Part shown: positions 1-11,889 of the stretch, one piece after another
How the letters are laid out: each line of letters begins with the position of its first letter
Numbering within the stretch: the first letter of the stretch is position 1
Assembly (NCBI RefSeq): GCF_000213175.1
Contig: NW_009799099.1
Span: 2,800,029 to 2,864,028, forward strand
Source: Neurospora tetrasperma FGSC 2508
Taxonomy: Eukaryota > Ascomycota > Sordariomycetes > Sordariales > Sordariaceae
Direction: 5' to 3'
DNA length: 64,000 bases
The notes under the pieces: model-generated
The model's input: the letters and a program-made list of their open reading frames with translations, nothing else
What the model was told of the DNA's origin: nothing
Databases searched by the model: none
Program-made: the position numbers and the translations under genes

Positions 1-1525
1 GTGGTCAACGAGGCACGCTTCTTCTTGATATTTCCCTGTGCCGGTGGTTGCTGGGATCCTGCCCGTAGTAGCTGCGGAGGCGCCGAGATGTTACGGACAT
101 CGGCTACGTTAGACGGGTTGTTCGCTGATTCAACGTTTGCTAGCGGCATCCGGCTTCGAGGTACAGCGGTATCTGTGGTTGTTCGGACCGGGTTGGGGGT
201 GAATGATGGTATTGTGGGACCCAAAAACTTCTTCTGGGCATGCTGTTGGGGACTCTCAATCTCGATGGCTGGCATGAGAACTGTGGCAGGGCCGCGTGAT
301 GACGTCTTCTCGTTTGCGGCCAAGCCCTTCGAACTGACGAAAGCCGTAGAGCGGCGCTGCTGGGGATCTTGCTCGTAATACTGATCCTTGATAGGATGTA
401 CCAGAACAGTTTGATTGTGGATAGTCAAGATCGAGTTGGTAGGTACGTTTACCCAGTTTTCTATACGGCTTGTTAGTTACGTCCCCGAGCACTTGATTTG
501 GCATAGACTGATCAAACATACCTCTCTCAAAGGACAAGGGCTCACTCGCAACCAGCACGACGTCAGCCCCCTTATCGCTTCTTTCCATCTGGTAGTCCCG
601 GTTCTCGGGATCTGCTTCCCTCGTCTCCCACAATGTCCCAGAGGAGTAATACAAACTAGCAGCCTCGTCCGTGGAACTACCGACATATCGGGTGCAAACG
701 ATCGAGTGTCCGTCTGTAAGGGCGAAATTCAAAAGGCTACGGGTGTCGATGTTCTCCGAGTGTACTAGACTCTCTGGGATATTGTCAATCAGCTCGTTGA
801 TGATGTCAATCGTCCTGAGCATAGCCTTTCGCAAAACAGTCGGTCCAAAACCACCCTCGGGTTGCGAGCTTGGATCGAAGCCCATACGCTCCAATGTGTC
901 GAGGAAAAGAGCGAAGGCCCATTCGCTGTCGGTTCCGCCCGCCACACCCAGGTACCATTTATCGGCAAGACGCTCGCCAAGTCTTCTCTTGATGTACTTC
1001 CATCCTCCCAGTCCGCCATTGTGCATCCACATAAGACTTCCATGGCAGAAAGGGTGGCAGTTGTCCTCGCTCAGGGTGCCTTCGGTGGTAGCTCGGACAT
1101 GGGCGAATACGAGATGTGAGGCGGTCTTGGAGGCAAGACGTTGGAGGTTTTGGCAGTTCCATGCGGGGGTCGTTGATGTAAACAGGCAAGGCGCCAAACC
1201 GAGCTTAGGATCTGTGTAGAATCCTATTCCGAAGCCATCGGCATTGTTTTGGCCGCGACGGGTATCCTGCGCGGTAACAACGTGGTGAGCCACGGTGCTC
1301 AATGTTAAAAGAGTCGCAAGGGGCGAACACGGGGGAATAGCATACCAGTCGCAATCGCGAATCGAAAGACTGCTTGAGAATAGAATGGGCAGGGTCGAGA
1401 ACCAACTTGGAGAGCAGGATTTCGTCGCTTCCTTTGTATACCTGTTGATTTGCCGTTCAATAAGCAGGCGTTTCTTGACACGATCACCGAGTCGGAAATT
1501 GTTGTCTTACCAGAAACCGACACAT
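1..1525 (-). CDS. dug3: DUG3-type class II glutamine amidotransferase (3' end outside window)
   Basis: Predicted glutamine amidotransferase subunit of the cytosolic Dug2-Dug3 complex, which degrades glutathione in yeast. Four coding exons can be read: 1511-1525, 1346-1441, 522-1266 and 1-460. The first exon holds only five codons (MCRFL), so Cys2 becomes the N-terminal nucleophile typical of class II amidotransferases. The first two introns join in phase and restore the family sequence QSFDSRLRL followed by DTRRGQNNADGFG. Further family signatures are FAHVRA, CHPF, MHNGG and TDSE in exon 3. Intron 3 has a GTATGT donor and a TAACTAAC branch site, and exon 4 continues with VPTNSILTIHNQ as in the yeast protein. 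At least 438 residues are visible; yeast Dug3, from memory, is about 357. The excess is a low-complexity tail that runs past the window edge. Seen: exons and motifs. Inferred: role from family similarity. Confidence 0.93.
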
Positions 1526-3539
1526 GGTCAACGGTGTGTGTAGACTGAGGATGAAGCTAAGGTATGACAATGCCGGCAATTGCAAGTCTGCAGCAGCGTG
1601 AGAGCGTCGTACTAGTTGCTACCGTGTCGTTGAATTGAGGCGTACTGTTTGCTGCTGAAAACACTGACGTCGCCAGGTAGGGTTGACTTCCAGGATCGAA
1701 GAGGATCGTTTGTTTGTTTGTTTGTTGCCTGCAAGAATCGCAATGGCAAAGGGACGCACGGCGAAGATATCGACGGTTCTTTTCAAGGGCCAAGCGTGCC
1801 TATGACCAACAAGGACTGAGCCGACACAAAGGGTTCAAGTATGAGTTTTGTAGAAAGGCGGATGCGGGCTTGCGTAATTGGACCCTTTCGGGCAAGGAAA
1901 GAATGAGACGGGGAGCTGGAAAGACGGTGGGATAGATTTGAATCTGGGGTCCCGCCAGTGCAGTGCACGGGACGACGTCGCCGACAGGTATATCCCAGGG
2001 CGGGCAGCGTGTCTAGTCATGCACAGTGGCAGTCCAGCCCGTTCAGGGCTGACGGCATCGCCTGCGAAAATGGCGGAATGCATGGAAGGCGCAACATGGA
2101 CAATCTTGGGGCGGGCATTTTGCGCCCACTTCAGGGTCTCCAGGCTTGCCACACTGCGACGGGCAGGCACGACTGGCACGTCTGGGTTCTCGGCACGACT
2201 ACCAACCAACCTGAAGGCAGGTGCAAGCGCACGATTGGATGTCGATGTCAACGCGGGACGACGGAAGCCCGGCCGTTTCTTTTTCTGTCTGAGTGTACAT
2301 TGTTCCATCTGACAACCTCAACACTCCGATCCTCATTCATGTCTCGCCCTTTTCAGGCGGACAAAGGAGTTCCTGGCAAAAACCTCATGCCCTCTTAACC
2401 GATAGAACAAGAACAATTCAGCTGGCCAGGGTTCCATGTCTCTTGATTCTAGCCGAGCCTGGCGCGCCTGGCGAGCCAGCCATGACTGAAGATACATGTC
2501 TCGTTTCTGCTGCCCAAACTTCAGGTTTTGATTCCACGGGTTATCAGGCAATAAATGATCCCGTTGGTACGAGATGTTCCAGGTTTCCAATGGATATTAC
2601 CGGAGTCACAAACATTGCGATACTCTCCGGAGCAAATGGGTGCTCAACTCCGTGACTGTTTTGCTTGTTTGCAATGGGACCATCGTGCACAATCACACCA
2701 GCTCATTGCAGTGTTCCTGAATCCAACAACATTGGAAGAAGATCTTGTTTCATGTCAGCTACCCGCCTCACTTGCCTACTGCTCAACGGATCTCAAACAT
2801 CTCTGGGTAGTCACAAATGAACTAAGCCCAGGTGCTAGCGCTACACCGTCCAAAGACCTTATGCATGCGACTTGTGCCGAATTGACGAGCAGTCATGATG
2901 CAGTCCTATGCAGATAGGGTACAGTACATGAATATTTTTCTACCAGAGCCTAAAGCAAAACAACATTGAACATCAAAATGCTAGTGTAGACATAGTACCC
3001 TTTCAGGAGGGCGGCTCAGGATTGGATCTCGGGACTGCAGTTGGTGGTTCAGTTTCTTGCTGTACCTCTAGTGTACTGCGTAGGATCCAAGAATCTACTT
3101 GTACACTACAAAGATATCGTTTGCCACTACAAAACCCGCCAAACACTAACAATGATTACCCCACTTTTAGGTCCCACGCAGCGCCCCAGGCCCACGGGCA
3201 CTGTCCAGTCCCAATTTTTGTGGGTGGGGTGAGTTTGGCGGGCTGGCCGCGCGTGGCGTAGGCTCCCAGAATCCCGTTCGGCTCCTGAGTTGTCAAACCG
3301 GGGCCATCGCGACTTGTTTGTGACCGGGCATCAACGAACCACTGACGATAACACTACCCGATCCGACTCCGTGATCACATCCGGACTTCTTTTTATCCGA
3401 CTCGAGGGGTCCTGTGCCCTGTGAGACCGACCTACAACGCCGACGACATACGACGACGACCCTGGCCCGTTGATCGACGCCTAGATGCCGTGCCTGATTG
3501 CATGATCCGAGACAGGCACCGCTTCGTCGTTCCTCCATC
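1526..3539. other. Intergenic region between divergent DUG3 and MGM1
   Basis: Two kilobases that must hold both promoters. I see no coding frame that matches a known family; the open frames are short and overlap on both strands. A short TTTG microsatellite lies at about 1708-1727. Confidence 0.6.
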
Positions 3540-6489
3540 ATGAGCGCACAGCTTCGCGCTGCCGGGGCCCTGGGCCCCGTCGCCCGGCGTGTGACTCTCC
3601 GAGCTATTCGCCCGTATCATAGCCAGCTTCCTACCGGCGGCCTTCAACGAACTGAGCATGCCTCGCGAGCATTGCGGCGCTCGATGCGCTTCCCCGCCAA
3701 CTCCTATCACAACGCCGTCATTGTCCGGAATGCTTCCTTCATCCGCCTTCTCCCCAAGCTGGCCCTCAAGTTTGCGCGCATCCCTGCCTTGTTCGGCACC
3801 ATGATGATTGGAGGCGTCGCATGGATTCAGTATCAGGCCATCCGTAAGCGACCTACGGCCCGAGTCTGCTGGTAGTTGGATACCCCGCTAACAAAGACAC
3901 AGAGGTGAGCAATTCGGCCCAAGAAGTCTTCGGTAACGTCAGAGATACCGTCACCACAACCGCCTCTGGCCTATGGGGCAGCGCCGTCGATATTGCCGAA
4001 CAGACCAAGCGAGGTTGGGATAATACAAAGGAAGAATTCGAGCTGCCTGAATGGTTAGGGAACCTCTTCAAATCAGAGGGCGGACCTGAAGGGGGTAACA
4101 ACAACGGTTCCGGACCTGGAAGACCCGAACCCCCCAAGAAAGCAAGGATGGGCGCCGCCGTTGGCGCTTCAGCAGCTGCTTATGGTTACGATGATGCAGC
4201 CGAAGAGGATGACCGGACCCCCGAGGAAATCTCCAAGGACGATCAGATGATGTACATGACCAAGATGATGATCGAGATTCGGAACCTACTCCAGAAAGTT
4301 GGCCAGTCGAGCACGGTCTCTCTGCCCTCGATCGTTGTTATCGGATCTCAGTCGTCGGGAAAGAGCTCGGTTCTCGAAGCCATTGTTGGTCATGAGTTCT
4401 TGCCCAAAGGCAACAACATGATCACTCGCCGACCGATCGAGTTAACGCTGGTGAATGACCCCAAGGTTAGCGCCGATTACGGTGAATTTCCGGACCTTGG
4501 TCTTCATAGAATCACCGACTTCTCTCTGATACAAAAGAACCTTACCGAGCTCAACCAGTCCGTTCCCGAACGCGAGTGTGTCTCCGACGACCCAATCCGT
4601 CTTACCATCCACTCACCCCGAGTTCCGGACCTGTCTTTGATCGATTTGCCCGGTTACATCCAGGTTGCTGGAGAGAACCAACCCCGGGAGCTCAAGCGCA
4701 AGATTTCGGAGCTTTGCGATAAGTATATCCGAGGCCCCAATATCATTCTCGCCATTTCTGCCGCCGATGTTGATCTGGCCAACTCGACTGCCTTGCAGGC
4801 AAGCCGTAGGGTTGACCCCAGGGGAGAACGGACGATTGGCGTCATCACCAAGATGGATTTGGTTGATCCGGAGAAGGGTGCGGCAATTTTGAGCGACAAG
4901 CAATATCCTCTACGTCTGGGTTATGTTGGTGTGATTTCCAGGGCTCCTCAGCAAACAGGGCTCTTCAAGCGGGATACCGGTGCTCTCCTGAGACAGATCA
5001 GCAAAAATGAGAAATCCTACTTCAGCACTCATCCTGAATTTGGCCCAGACTCTGGTGTCAACATCGGCACCGTAACACTACGCAAGAAGCTCATGCATGT
5101 CCTGGAACAGCAAATGTCATCGAAGCTGCAGGATACAACAGCTGCCATTCAGCGCGAGCTCGAAGAAACGTCATACCAGTTCAAGGTTCAGTATAATGAG
5201 GAGCCCATGACTGCGGAAGCATACCTTGCCGCAAGCTTGGACGACTTCAAGCACGCCTTTAAGAGGTTTGCTTCCAGCTTTGGCCGTCCCCAAATGCAGC
5301 AATTACTAAAAGAGGCTCTCGACCAGCGGGTCCTCGATCAATTGGCAGCCAAGTACTGGAACAAGCCTATCGAGGATCTCTCCCCTGCTCCGTTTGAGCC
5401 GGAGAACATTGCCGATCTTCCAAAGGCCGACCCCGACTCACAGTTCTGGCATATGCAGCTCGATACCGCAACCTCGGCACTGACCCGGCTGGGTGTCGGT
5501 CGCTTGGCTGCTACTGTGGTCGCCAACGCTATCCAGGCCAACGTGGACAAGCTCGTCAACAAGTCGACCTTCGCCAAGCACCCCTCTGCGCGCCAGGTCA
5601 TCAATGAAGCTGCCGCCACCGTCCTCGCTGATCGTTCATACACCACCAGCGATGGTATCGAGTTTTCTCTCAAGCCTTACAAGTATGAAGTCGACATCCA
5701 GCCACAGGAGTGGTCGCAAGGGCGGGATCACGTTGCCGGTGTCCTCAAGATGGAATTGGACCAGTGCCAGAGGGCCATGGGCAACCTGGAGAATTCCGTC
5801 GGAGGCAAGAGGAAACTGAAGGAGGTCATGAACTTTGTCGACAAGGCTCGCAAGGGTGAGATTGTCGTCGAGGGAGAGACCAGGAACGGTGCCGGTGGAT
5901 TCAGTGCTGCTCTGCTCCAGAAAGGTATGTTCTCTATCACTCATGCACTTCTTTTATCCCCTCCACGAACACCAACTAACAAATGTCAAAACCAGGCCGC
6001 GAAGCCGTCTTCCTCCGCGACCGCGCCGACATCATCAACATGCGCATCATGGCCGTCAAGTCGCGCCAGTGCAAGTCTCTCGAGAACAAGTACTACTGCC
6101 CCGAAGTCTTCCTAGACGCCGTCGCCACCAAGCTCACCCAGACCTCTGTTCTGTTCCTCAACGTGGAAATGCTCAACGACTTTTACGCCCGTTTTCCCCG
6201 AGAGGTCGAGTCCAAGCTGGGCGAGCAGATGCTCGGCGGCGGGCTCGAGCGCTTCGCCTCCGAAGACTCCCGCATCCGTCGTCACTTGGATTTAATCCGC
6301 CGCAAGGAGCTCCTCGAGCTCGTGCTGTCCAAGATTGAGGGATTGAGAAGGTTCCATAGGGCGGACGATGATGTCGCTGGTGCTCATGATTATCATGGAC
6401 ATGGGCATAGGGCTTACAATGGGAATCTGGGCAAGAAGAGTTCATCGAGTTCGGGGTCGGGGTCTTCGAGGGGGAGGTTTGGGTTTTAA
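3540..6489 (+). CDS. mgm1: Mitochondrial dynamin-like GTPase Mgm1/OPA1
   Basis: Dynamin-family GTPase of the mitochondrial inner membrane, needed for inner-membrane fusion and cristae shape. Exons are 3540-3843, 3903-5924 and 5996-6489, giving about 939 residues. The first intron splits a Gln codon and the second a Gly codon. The N-terminus is rich in Arg, Ala and Ser and lacks acidic residues (import presequence). It is followed by a membrane segment near residues 78-98 and a second small-residue hydrophobic stretch near 184-197 (MGAAVGASAAAYGY), where rhomboid cleavage is expected by family analogy. The GTPase motifs are the P-loop GSQSSGKSS (about 249-257), DLPG (349-352) and TKMD (417-420). 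The middle domain and GED-like C-terminus follow, ending in a Ser/Gly-rich tail. The start chosen is the first ATG giving a presequence. Function is well supported; processing is inferred. Confidence 0.95.
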
Positions 6490-7231
6490 GATTAGGGAGT
6501 GAACGGTGTGTGAAGAGGGGGAAAAGGATGAAGGTGGTTGATATGGTGGACTTGAAGAAGAGAAAGAAAAAGGGTGAGGAAGATGAAGGGAAAAGAACAG
6601 ACTTGTTGGAAGTAGTGCTTATGACTGGGAGTGTTCTGTTTAGAGGTCAACAGGAAGGGATCGGAGGTAGAGGGCGTTCGTGCTTGAGAACATTTGATTA
6701 GGTTTCTTGGTCGGGCTTTTGTCAATTATCGCATGGGGGAAGCGAGTTGATGGAATTTATAGGGTCGTCTGTTTCTTCAGGTGTAAGATCGCAAAGGCAG
6801 GCAGGCAGGCAGGCAGGCAGGCAGATCTGGGAATTGATCGGCGTCATCATATAAGGGCTTCATATACTACTAGTCTACTCTGTTCAGTTTTATCCTGCTG
6901 TTCTCACCTCATCTTGGCGCCTACTTTACTGGTTTGACGACGAAATAAAGAAGGAAAACATCACGAGCATTATGAACTGACATGGGACTTGGGTAGGTAT
7001 ACGTTGCAGAAACGCTTGTCTGATAATAAGTTCGCCAGATTTTACTTTGCCTCTTCTCGCTTCCTGAGTAAACACGCGCTGGCAAAATAGCCAACGAAAC
7101 TATCTTCATCATCATCAAAGGACCATGCCTATCCTCTTTTCCAATTCCAAAGCGAACAAGCTTTATTTATGTCACCCAAAAAAATCCCAGCCATTATCCT
7201 TGTACATAATATTCCTTCAAAGTTTGCACAG
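6490..7231. other. Convergent 3' region between MGM1 and ZRG17-like gene
   Basis: Shared 3' flanks of two converging genes. It contains a GGCA tetranucleotide repeat at 6796-6824 and no supported gene. Confidence 0.6.
6796..6824. repeat. (GGCA)n microsatellite
   Basis: About seven tandem copies of a GGCA/GCAG tetranucleotide in the 3' flank of MGM1, read directly from the sequence. Confidence 0.9.
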
Positions 7232-9304
7232 CTACGTAGAATCCGTACTCATCTGCACCGTAACCTCCCACCTTAAATTCGACCCCCTTCCATACCCTTC
7301 ACCCAACCGACTCTGCACTAACCTCGCCAACCGACTTCTCAGCTGCGCCAGCGCGCCGTCATCCATCCCTTTGGTAGCCAGACAAACCTTCAGGTTGGCC
7401 ATGGCTAGACCGTAGTGCACCTGCCAGAACTGAGCCTCTTCGACGCGCTTGATTTGGGGTTCAGATTCGATCTCGCGGACGACGGCTGAGACTTGGCTGT
7501 TGTTGTTATTCTCTCCTGCCGCCAAACTGTCCATTTTCTTATCCGAGGATGCCGCTGTAGATGGCGGAGAACGCGAGATATCTCTTGGACCAGAATAACT
7601 CATCAACAACATCAGCCCCTGCGCAATCGCCAGACGAGTGCCCAACACAAACATGCTGACGGCTATCGAGGCGCAAATGAGCCGGTCGAGCCAGACGAAG
7701 TACGAGATGCTGAGGAGCGGGAGGAGCAGCATGACGCAGGCGAAGAACGTAGTCAGCAGGTGGAACGGGTTGGACAGGATGCCTGCGTGCGGCAGGAGCT
7801 TGCGCAGGTATGGCAGGGGCACGCGCATGACGCGACCGATGCGGCTGTGGTTGCGCAGGCCGTAAGCGCTTATCAATGTGCTGAGGATGGCGGCTAGACT
7901 GGCGAAGTCGACGGCGCCGGCCGAGACGCGCGGGGTGGTGGCGTCGTGGGCGTGGATGTGCGCTATCGGCGTCGAAGAGGCCAGGTTTGCGCTCGTGTCG
8001 TCCAGGGTGTCCGGTAGAGGGTGGTGAGGCGCATGCTCGCCTACGTTTTCCAGCGCGTGCTTGATGTTATGCGAGAGCAGGTCGAAGCCGCCGAAGACGA
8101 GGAAGACGGACATGGCAAAACCGGCGAGGACCTCGGCGCGCTGCAGACCAAAGGGGTGTCGGATGCTGGACCGCCGCCAGACTTCGAAGTTGCCGAGGAC
8201 ATCGACGGCGACGCAGACGGCGGCAGAACCAACGTCGAAGGCGACCAGATGCGAGAGGGCAGTCATGGCGAGCGAGCCCTCGGCGCTGAGGAAGACGTAG
8301 CCGGCTATGGCGGCGTGGCAGCAGCACCACCAGAAGCGCATGCGCTGAAGCTTCTGCATGCTATGCCATGCTTCCTTGAAGGTCGGGATAGGGAGGGAAG
8401 CGGGAAGGACGGGCGGTGGGCGCGGTGGGGGTTCCTGAAAGAAGGAATGTTGGGCGCTGATGGATGAGTGTTTGTAGCGATGGCCGCGGCGTTGACCGAT
8501 ATTCTGGGGAGATTGCCATTAACAAGAAGGAGGTATAGACGGGACAACAACGCAACATACAGATTTGACGGGCCCCGAAGAGATGATCTGGGTCTGGAAG
8601 TTGAAGGGGTTTTTTGGCGGCGCACTGGACTCGCCCGTGGTGGGAGACGCAGACCCGTCCTGGCTCGCCATTGCAAAGGAACTGGGGTCGGGCGATGGGG
8701 ACCGCAGAAGGCTCAGGTTCGCGTGATCGGGATGAAGGAAGGTGTCGGACGAGAAGGTTGTTGATCGCGGGGAGATGGGGGGCTTGTAGGTTGGCGAAAG
8801 CAAGAGGCCTTGGGATTTGCTGCGTTTGTCCTGTGACGGAGACTGTGACGGGGATGGGGGCAATGGAGCGGCTAGACTGTGGGAGCCAGTATCATCCTGG
8901 TCGTGATCGTCGAAGGCCAAGGAGATGATGGTGGTCTCGATAGCGTCGCCGCTGCTGCCGCTATTGTGTCGCCAGTCTCTCGGGGCACCTTCAGCGTCGT
9001 CCCCGTAATCGTCGTCCGCAGCAGGGTAAACAATTGCCGGCGCGATGACGGGAAGGCCAGTCGCCATGTGCCTGCTGTTCGGTGAATTGTGATGGAAGTC
9101 GGTTGACAGAGGCGTGGATGTGGTCGTCGCCGTGGCCGTGGCCATGTCTACGGCGGCGGCGCTACCGCGTTCATTGGCCGGCAGCGCCAGGGGCAGAGGT
9201 GGAGGGCCAGGCAGAGTGGAGGCAGACTTGGTGACGGTGGACCGCCGTGTCAGGGGTGAGCGACCGTAGTCGGCATTAGGCTTAGCGCCAGTATGGGGCT
9301 CCAT
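7232..9304 (-). CDS. ZRG17-like cation diffusion facilitator protein
   Basis: Predicted secretory-pathway zinc transporter subunit of the cation diffusion facilitator family. In yeasts Zrg17 pairs with Msc2/Cis4 to load zinc into the ER and Golgi. Two exons, 8561-9304 and 7232-8503, join in phase (GTATGT donor, CCCAG acceptor), giving 671 residues. The first 250 or so residues are Ser/Pro-rich and disordered. After a conserved segment before KEAWHSMQKLQRMR come about six membrane spans, then a small cytoplasmic C-terminal domain. A His-rich stretch (IAHIHAHDA) sits in the loop before the last spans. The second metal site, normally HxxxD, reads HLLTT at about 496-500, so the Asp is missing. 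The first site is also non-canonical (HLVAFD at 333-338). This fits the non-transporting partner type. The ZRG17 assignment is from family memory; membership of the wider CDF family is firmer. Confidence 0.8.
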
Positions 9305-10491
9305 TGGTCCAGGTCTTATCTAGTTTCTTTCAAGGGTTGTCTCCATGTTTTCACCTGTCCAGAGGTGAAAGTTATAATGAGAGTGACCGTGACTGAAACT
9401 GATGATGTTCACCTGTCGTCACTATCTTGAAGTTCTTCCTAACCCGACAAGATGCCGTTGGTTTTTGGATGTTACACCGCCCATCCCTTGCATGCTTTCT
9501 TGGACTGAACGTGCTATTCGGTAGTCGTTACCGTATCACGACACAAAGGGGTCGGGACCACCATGGTGCCATTGATCAACCCAGCAGGGTCCAGGGACCG
9601 ATTGCCTGCCGTGAGTGACGACTGACGAAGGGCTGGAGGTGACGGGAACTTCAGTTCAATTCCAACGACTGTGGGGACAAGTGGAAGAAGGGAGTGGAAT
9701 CTAGTTAAGGGAACCCCGTCCTTGATCCTCCCCAAAAGAAACCTTGTCGATGGCCGCGGGCGGTGGTGGCCGCGGTGGTGCGGTGCGGGATGCGACAGAC
9801 GGTTTGATTGGTACTAGCTTCGAGCGCATTGGATGCAATATTGGACAGCACAGGTCGCTGATATCCGATCATCGCGACTTCCACTGAATGACTGCGAAAA
9901 TCGTCTTTTGCAGTGTTCTCGTTTCCTCATCAAGGACAGCCGAGCGTGCTGCCGGCGCATTGCCATTCGACATCGGCGTTGTTGTTTTTGGGGGACAGAA
10001 GCTCGTTCCATTATGCATTTCGGAGATCAACAGAAATAACACGGTTTGCGACAGACCAGGTGCTCGTACTCGACTTCGATCTTTCTTGCCGCCTTCAAGC
10101 TCCGAAGCCACGTTTGAATTAGAGGATATTCCTGTCCTCAAGTGCCGGCAGATCTGAGGCAGGGACAGAAAATAGGGCCCATAAGCAACTGATTCGATCG
10201 AGCCGGGCGATCGCAGCCCATTCGACATTCAATCAGCCATCCAGCATCCACATATGCGAAAGCAATTCATCACCAGGGCATAACAGTTGACGAGTCTACC
10301 CTTGACCAAGACAACAGTATCACGGTCAACATAACGGCGGGCGTGTGTGCGCCCTTATCCGAACCCATAAGAGACGGCGCAAAGGCATTGTCTGAGCGAA
10401 CCTTGTCCCCGGATCCATCTTCCCCACGTACGAGCCATCGGGTTCTCGGTCGTCAAACCCCGATAAAGAGACAAGCTGCATCACCCCGGCA
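9305..10491. other. Divergent promoter region, ZRG17-like / PIG-Y-like genes
   Basis: About 1.2 kb between two start codons on opposite strands. No coding frame of note was seen and no regulatory site could be assigned with confidence. Confidence 0.6.
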
Positions 10492-11889
10492 ATGAACCAG
10501 CCGATATCCGAACCTGCGAGCCCTGCTGCCGCGCCCGACGTCACCCCAAATCGCCCACCTGCAGTTGTACGCAAGCGCAGCAATTCCGGCACAGGCGGAC
10601 TGTTGTCTCGGTTTCCCTTCATGCGCGCATCGAGCGACCAGCATAGGCCCCGCGCGCGCCGCGGGACCAACGAGGACGATTCGAAACCGTCCGCTTCCCC
10701 AACTTCATCACCAACTACCTCGCCACCAATACCGTCCTTTCGTACGATCCCGTCCACTTCGAATACCAATATCCGCAACAGCAGCGCTGGCAGTAGTGTC
10801 CATGCCCCACCACCTCCGCTTTCGCACGCGGCCCTTCAACAACAGATAATACTGCAACAGAAAACACGGCGGCGTAGGGGGTCGCTGAGGAAGGTCGCTC
10901 TTTTGGGCCGAGGAGCTCAGCGTGAAAGGCGGGAGAACTACCCGCTAAGCATCAACACACAGTTTGGGGTGGAGGGTGCCAACGGTAGCAATGCACGCAC
11001 GTCCGGCTTGGGGAGCAACATCATCACGTCAAGTTCTGACTCGATCATCAAGGAAAATAGCAGAAATAGCGGCTTTGGACTGGGCATCTCGGGTGTTACG
11101 TCCCGACCAAGTGCCAGCATGGCAGAGTCGGACTCTGAGGGGATATATACGGTCAAGGGCACAAGCAGCAACATCACATCGCCCACAATGATCAGCAATA
11201 GCACTGATGACCCAACAATGACAAGCCCTACCATCAGCTGCACGACCACCGATGACGAAGACGCCCTTCATATGGCCAGCTTCAGAGGGCCAGGCGTCAT
11301 GCCATCTCTCTCCCGCTCCTCGACCAGCTCCTCCGTCAGCAGTCTCAACCTTCTTCATCCCGAGCGGGCCTCCGTCTCCTCTCCGGGTCCCGACTCCTAT
11401 TTCTCGACCATGTCCTCCACCCGCCTCACCCGCGGCCCTCTAGACATAACATCCGGCAACATCAACGGCAGCAGCTCAGCCGCCGCCGCATCAGACTCAA
11501 TCCAAGGCCGCCGCCGCAGCTCGGCCCAACAACAACGAGCCAAGTCCCCTTTGAGTCTGACAACACCGATGCCGTCCCAGGAAGCAGTTTCCGATTTTGA
11601 CTATTATGACGACTACAGCGATACCGAGTTCTGGGGCTGGATTATCTTGTTATGCACGTGGATCACGTTCGTGATCGGGATGGGCTCTTGCTTCGGCGTG
11701 TGGAGCTGGGCGTGGGACGTGGGAACGACTCCTTACGCGCCGCCCGAGTTCGAGGACGACCCGACACTGCCGATTGTTGGATACTACCCGGCGTTATTTG
11801 TGTTGACGTGGATGATGGTGTGGGTGTGGGTGTCGGTGAGCTGGGTGGGGATGAAGTATTTTAGGCATGCGAGGGTTGGGGGAGATTGA
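10492..11889 (+). CDS. Two-span membrane protein with PIG-Y/Eri1-like C-terminus
   Basis: Single-exon gene of 465 codons. Residues 1 to about 365 are low-complexity and rich in Ser, Thr, Pro and Arg, probably disordered and cytosolic. The last 96 residues look folded: an acidic, Tyr-rich lead (DYYDDYSDTE), a membrane span near 380-403, a short Pro-rich loop (TPYAPPEFEDD), a second span near 430-452 and the ending SWVGMKYFRHA. That ending resembles human PIG-Y (WTWMGIKLFRHN from memory), the small two-span subunit of the GPI-GlcNAc transferase that starts GPI-anchor synthesis at the ER; Eri1 is the yeast counterpart. The homology is inferred from the terminal motif and topology only. If wrong, it is a conserved fungal two-span membrane protein of unknown role. 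The ATG used is the first in frame. Confidence 0.6.
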   Translation: MNQPISEPASPAAAPDVTPNRPPAVVRKRSNSGTGGLLSRFPFMRASSDQHRPRARRGTNEDDSKPSASPTSSPTTSPPIPSFRTIPSTSNTNIRNSSAGSSVHAPPPPLSHAALQQQIILQQKTRRRRGSLRKVALLGRGAQRERRENYPLSINTQFGVEGANGSNARTSGLGSNIITSSSDSIIKENSRNSGFGLGISGVTSRPSASMAESDSEGIYTVKGTSSNITSPTMISNSTDDPTMTSPTISCTTTDDEDALHMASFRGPGVMPSLSRSSTSSSVSSLNLLHPERASVSSPGPDSYFSTMSSTRLTRGPLDITSGNINGSSSAAAASDSIQGRRRSSAQQQRAKSPLSLTTPMPSQEAVSDFDYYDDYSDTEFWGWIILLCTWITFVIGMGSCFGVWSWAWDVGTTPYAPPEFEDDPTLPIVGYYPALFVLTWMMVWVWVSVSWVGMKYFRHARVGGD

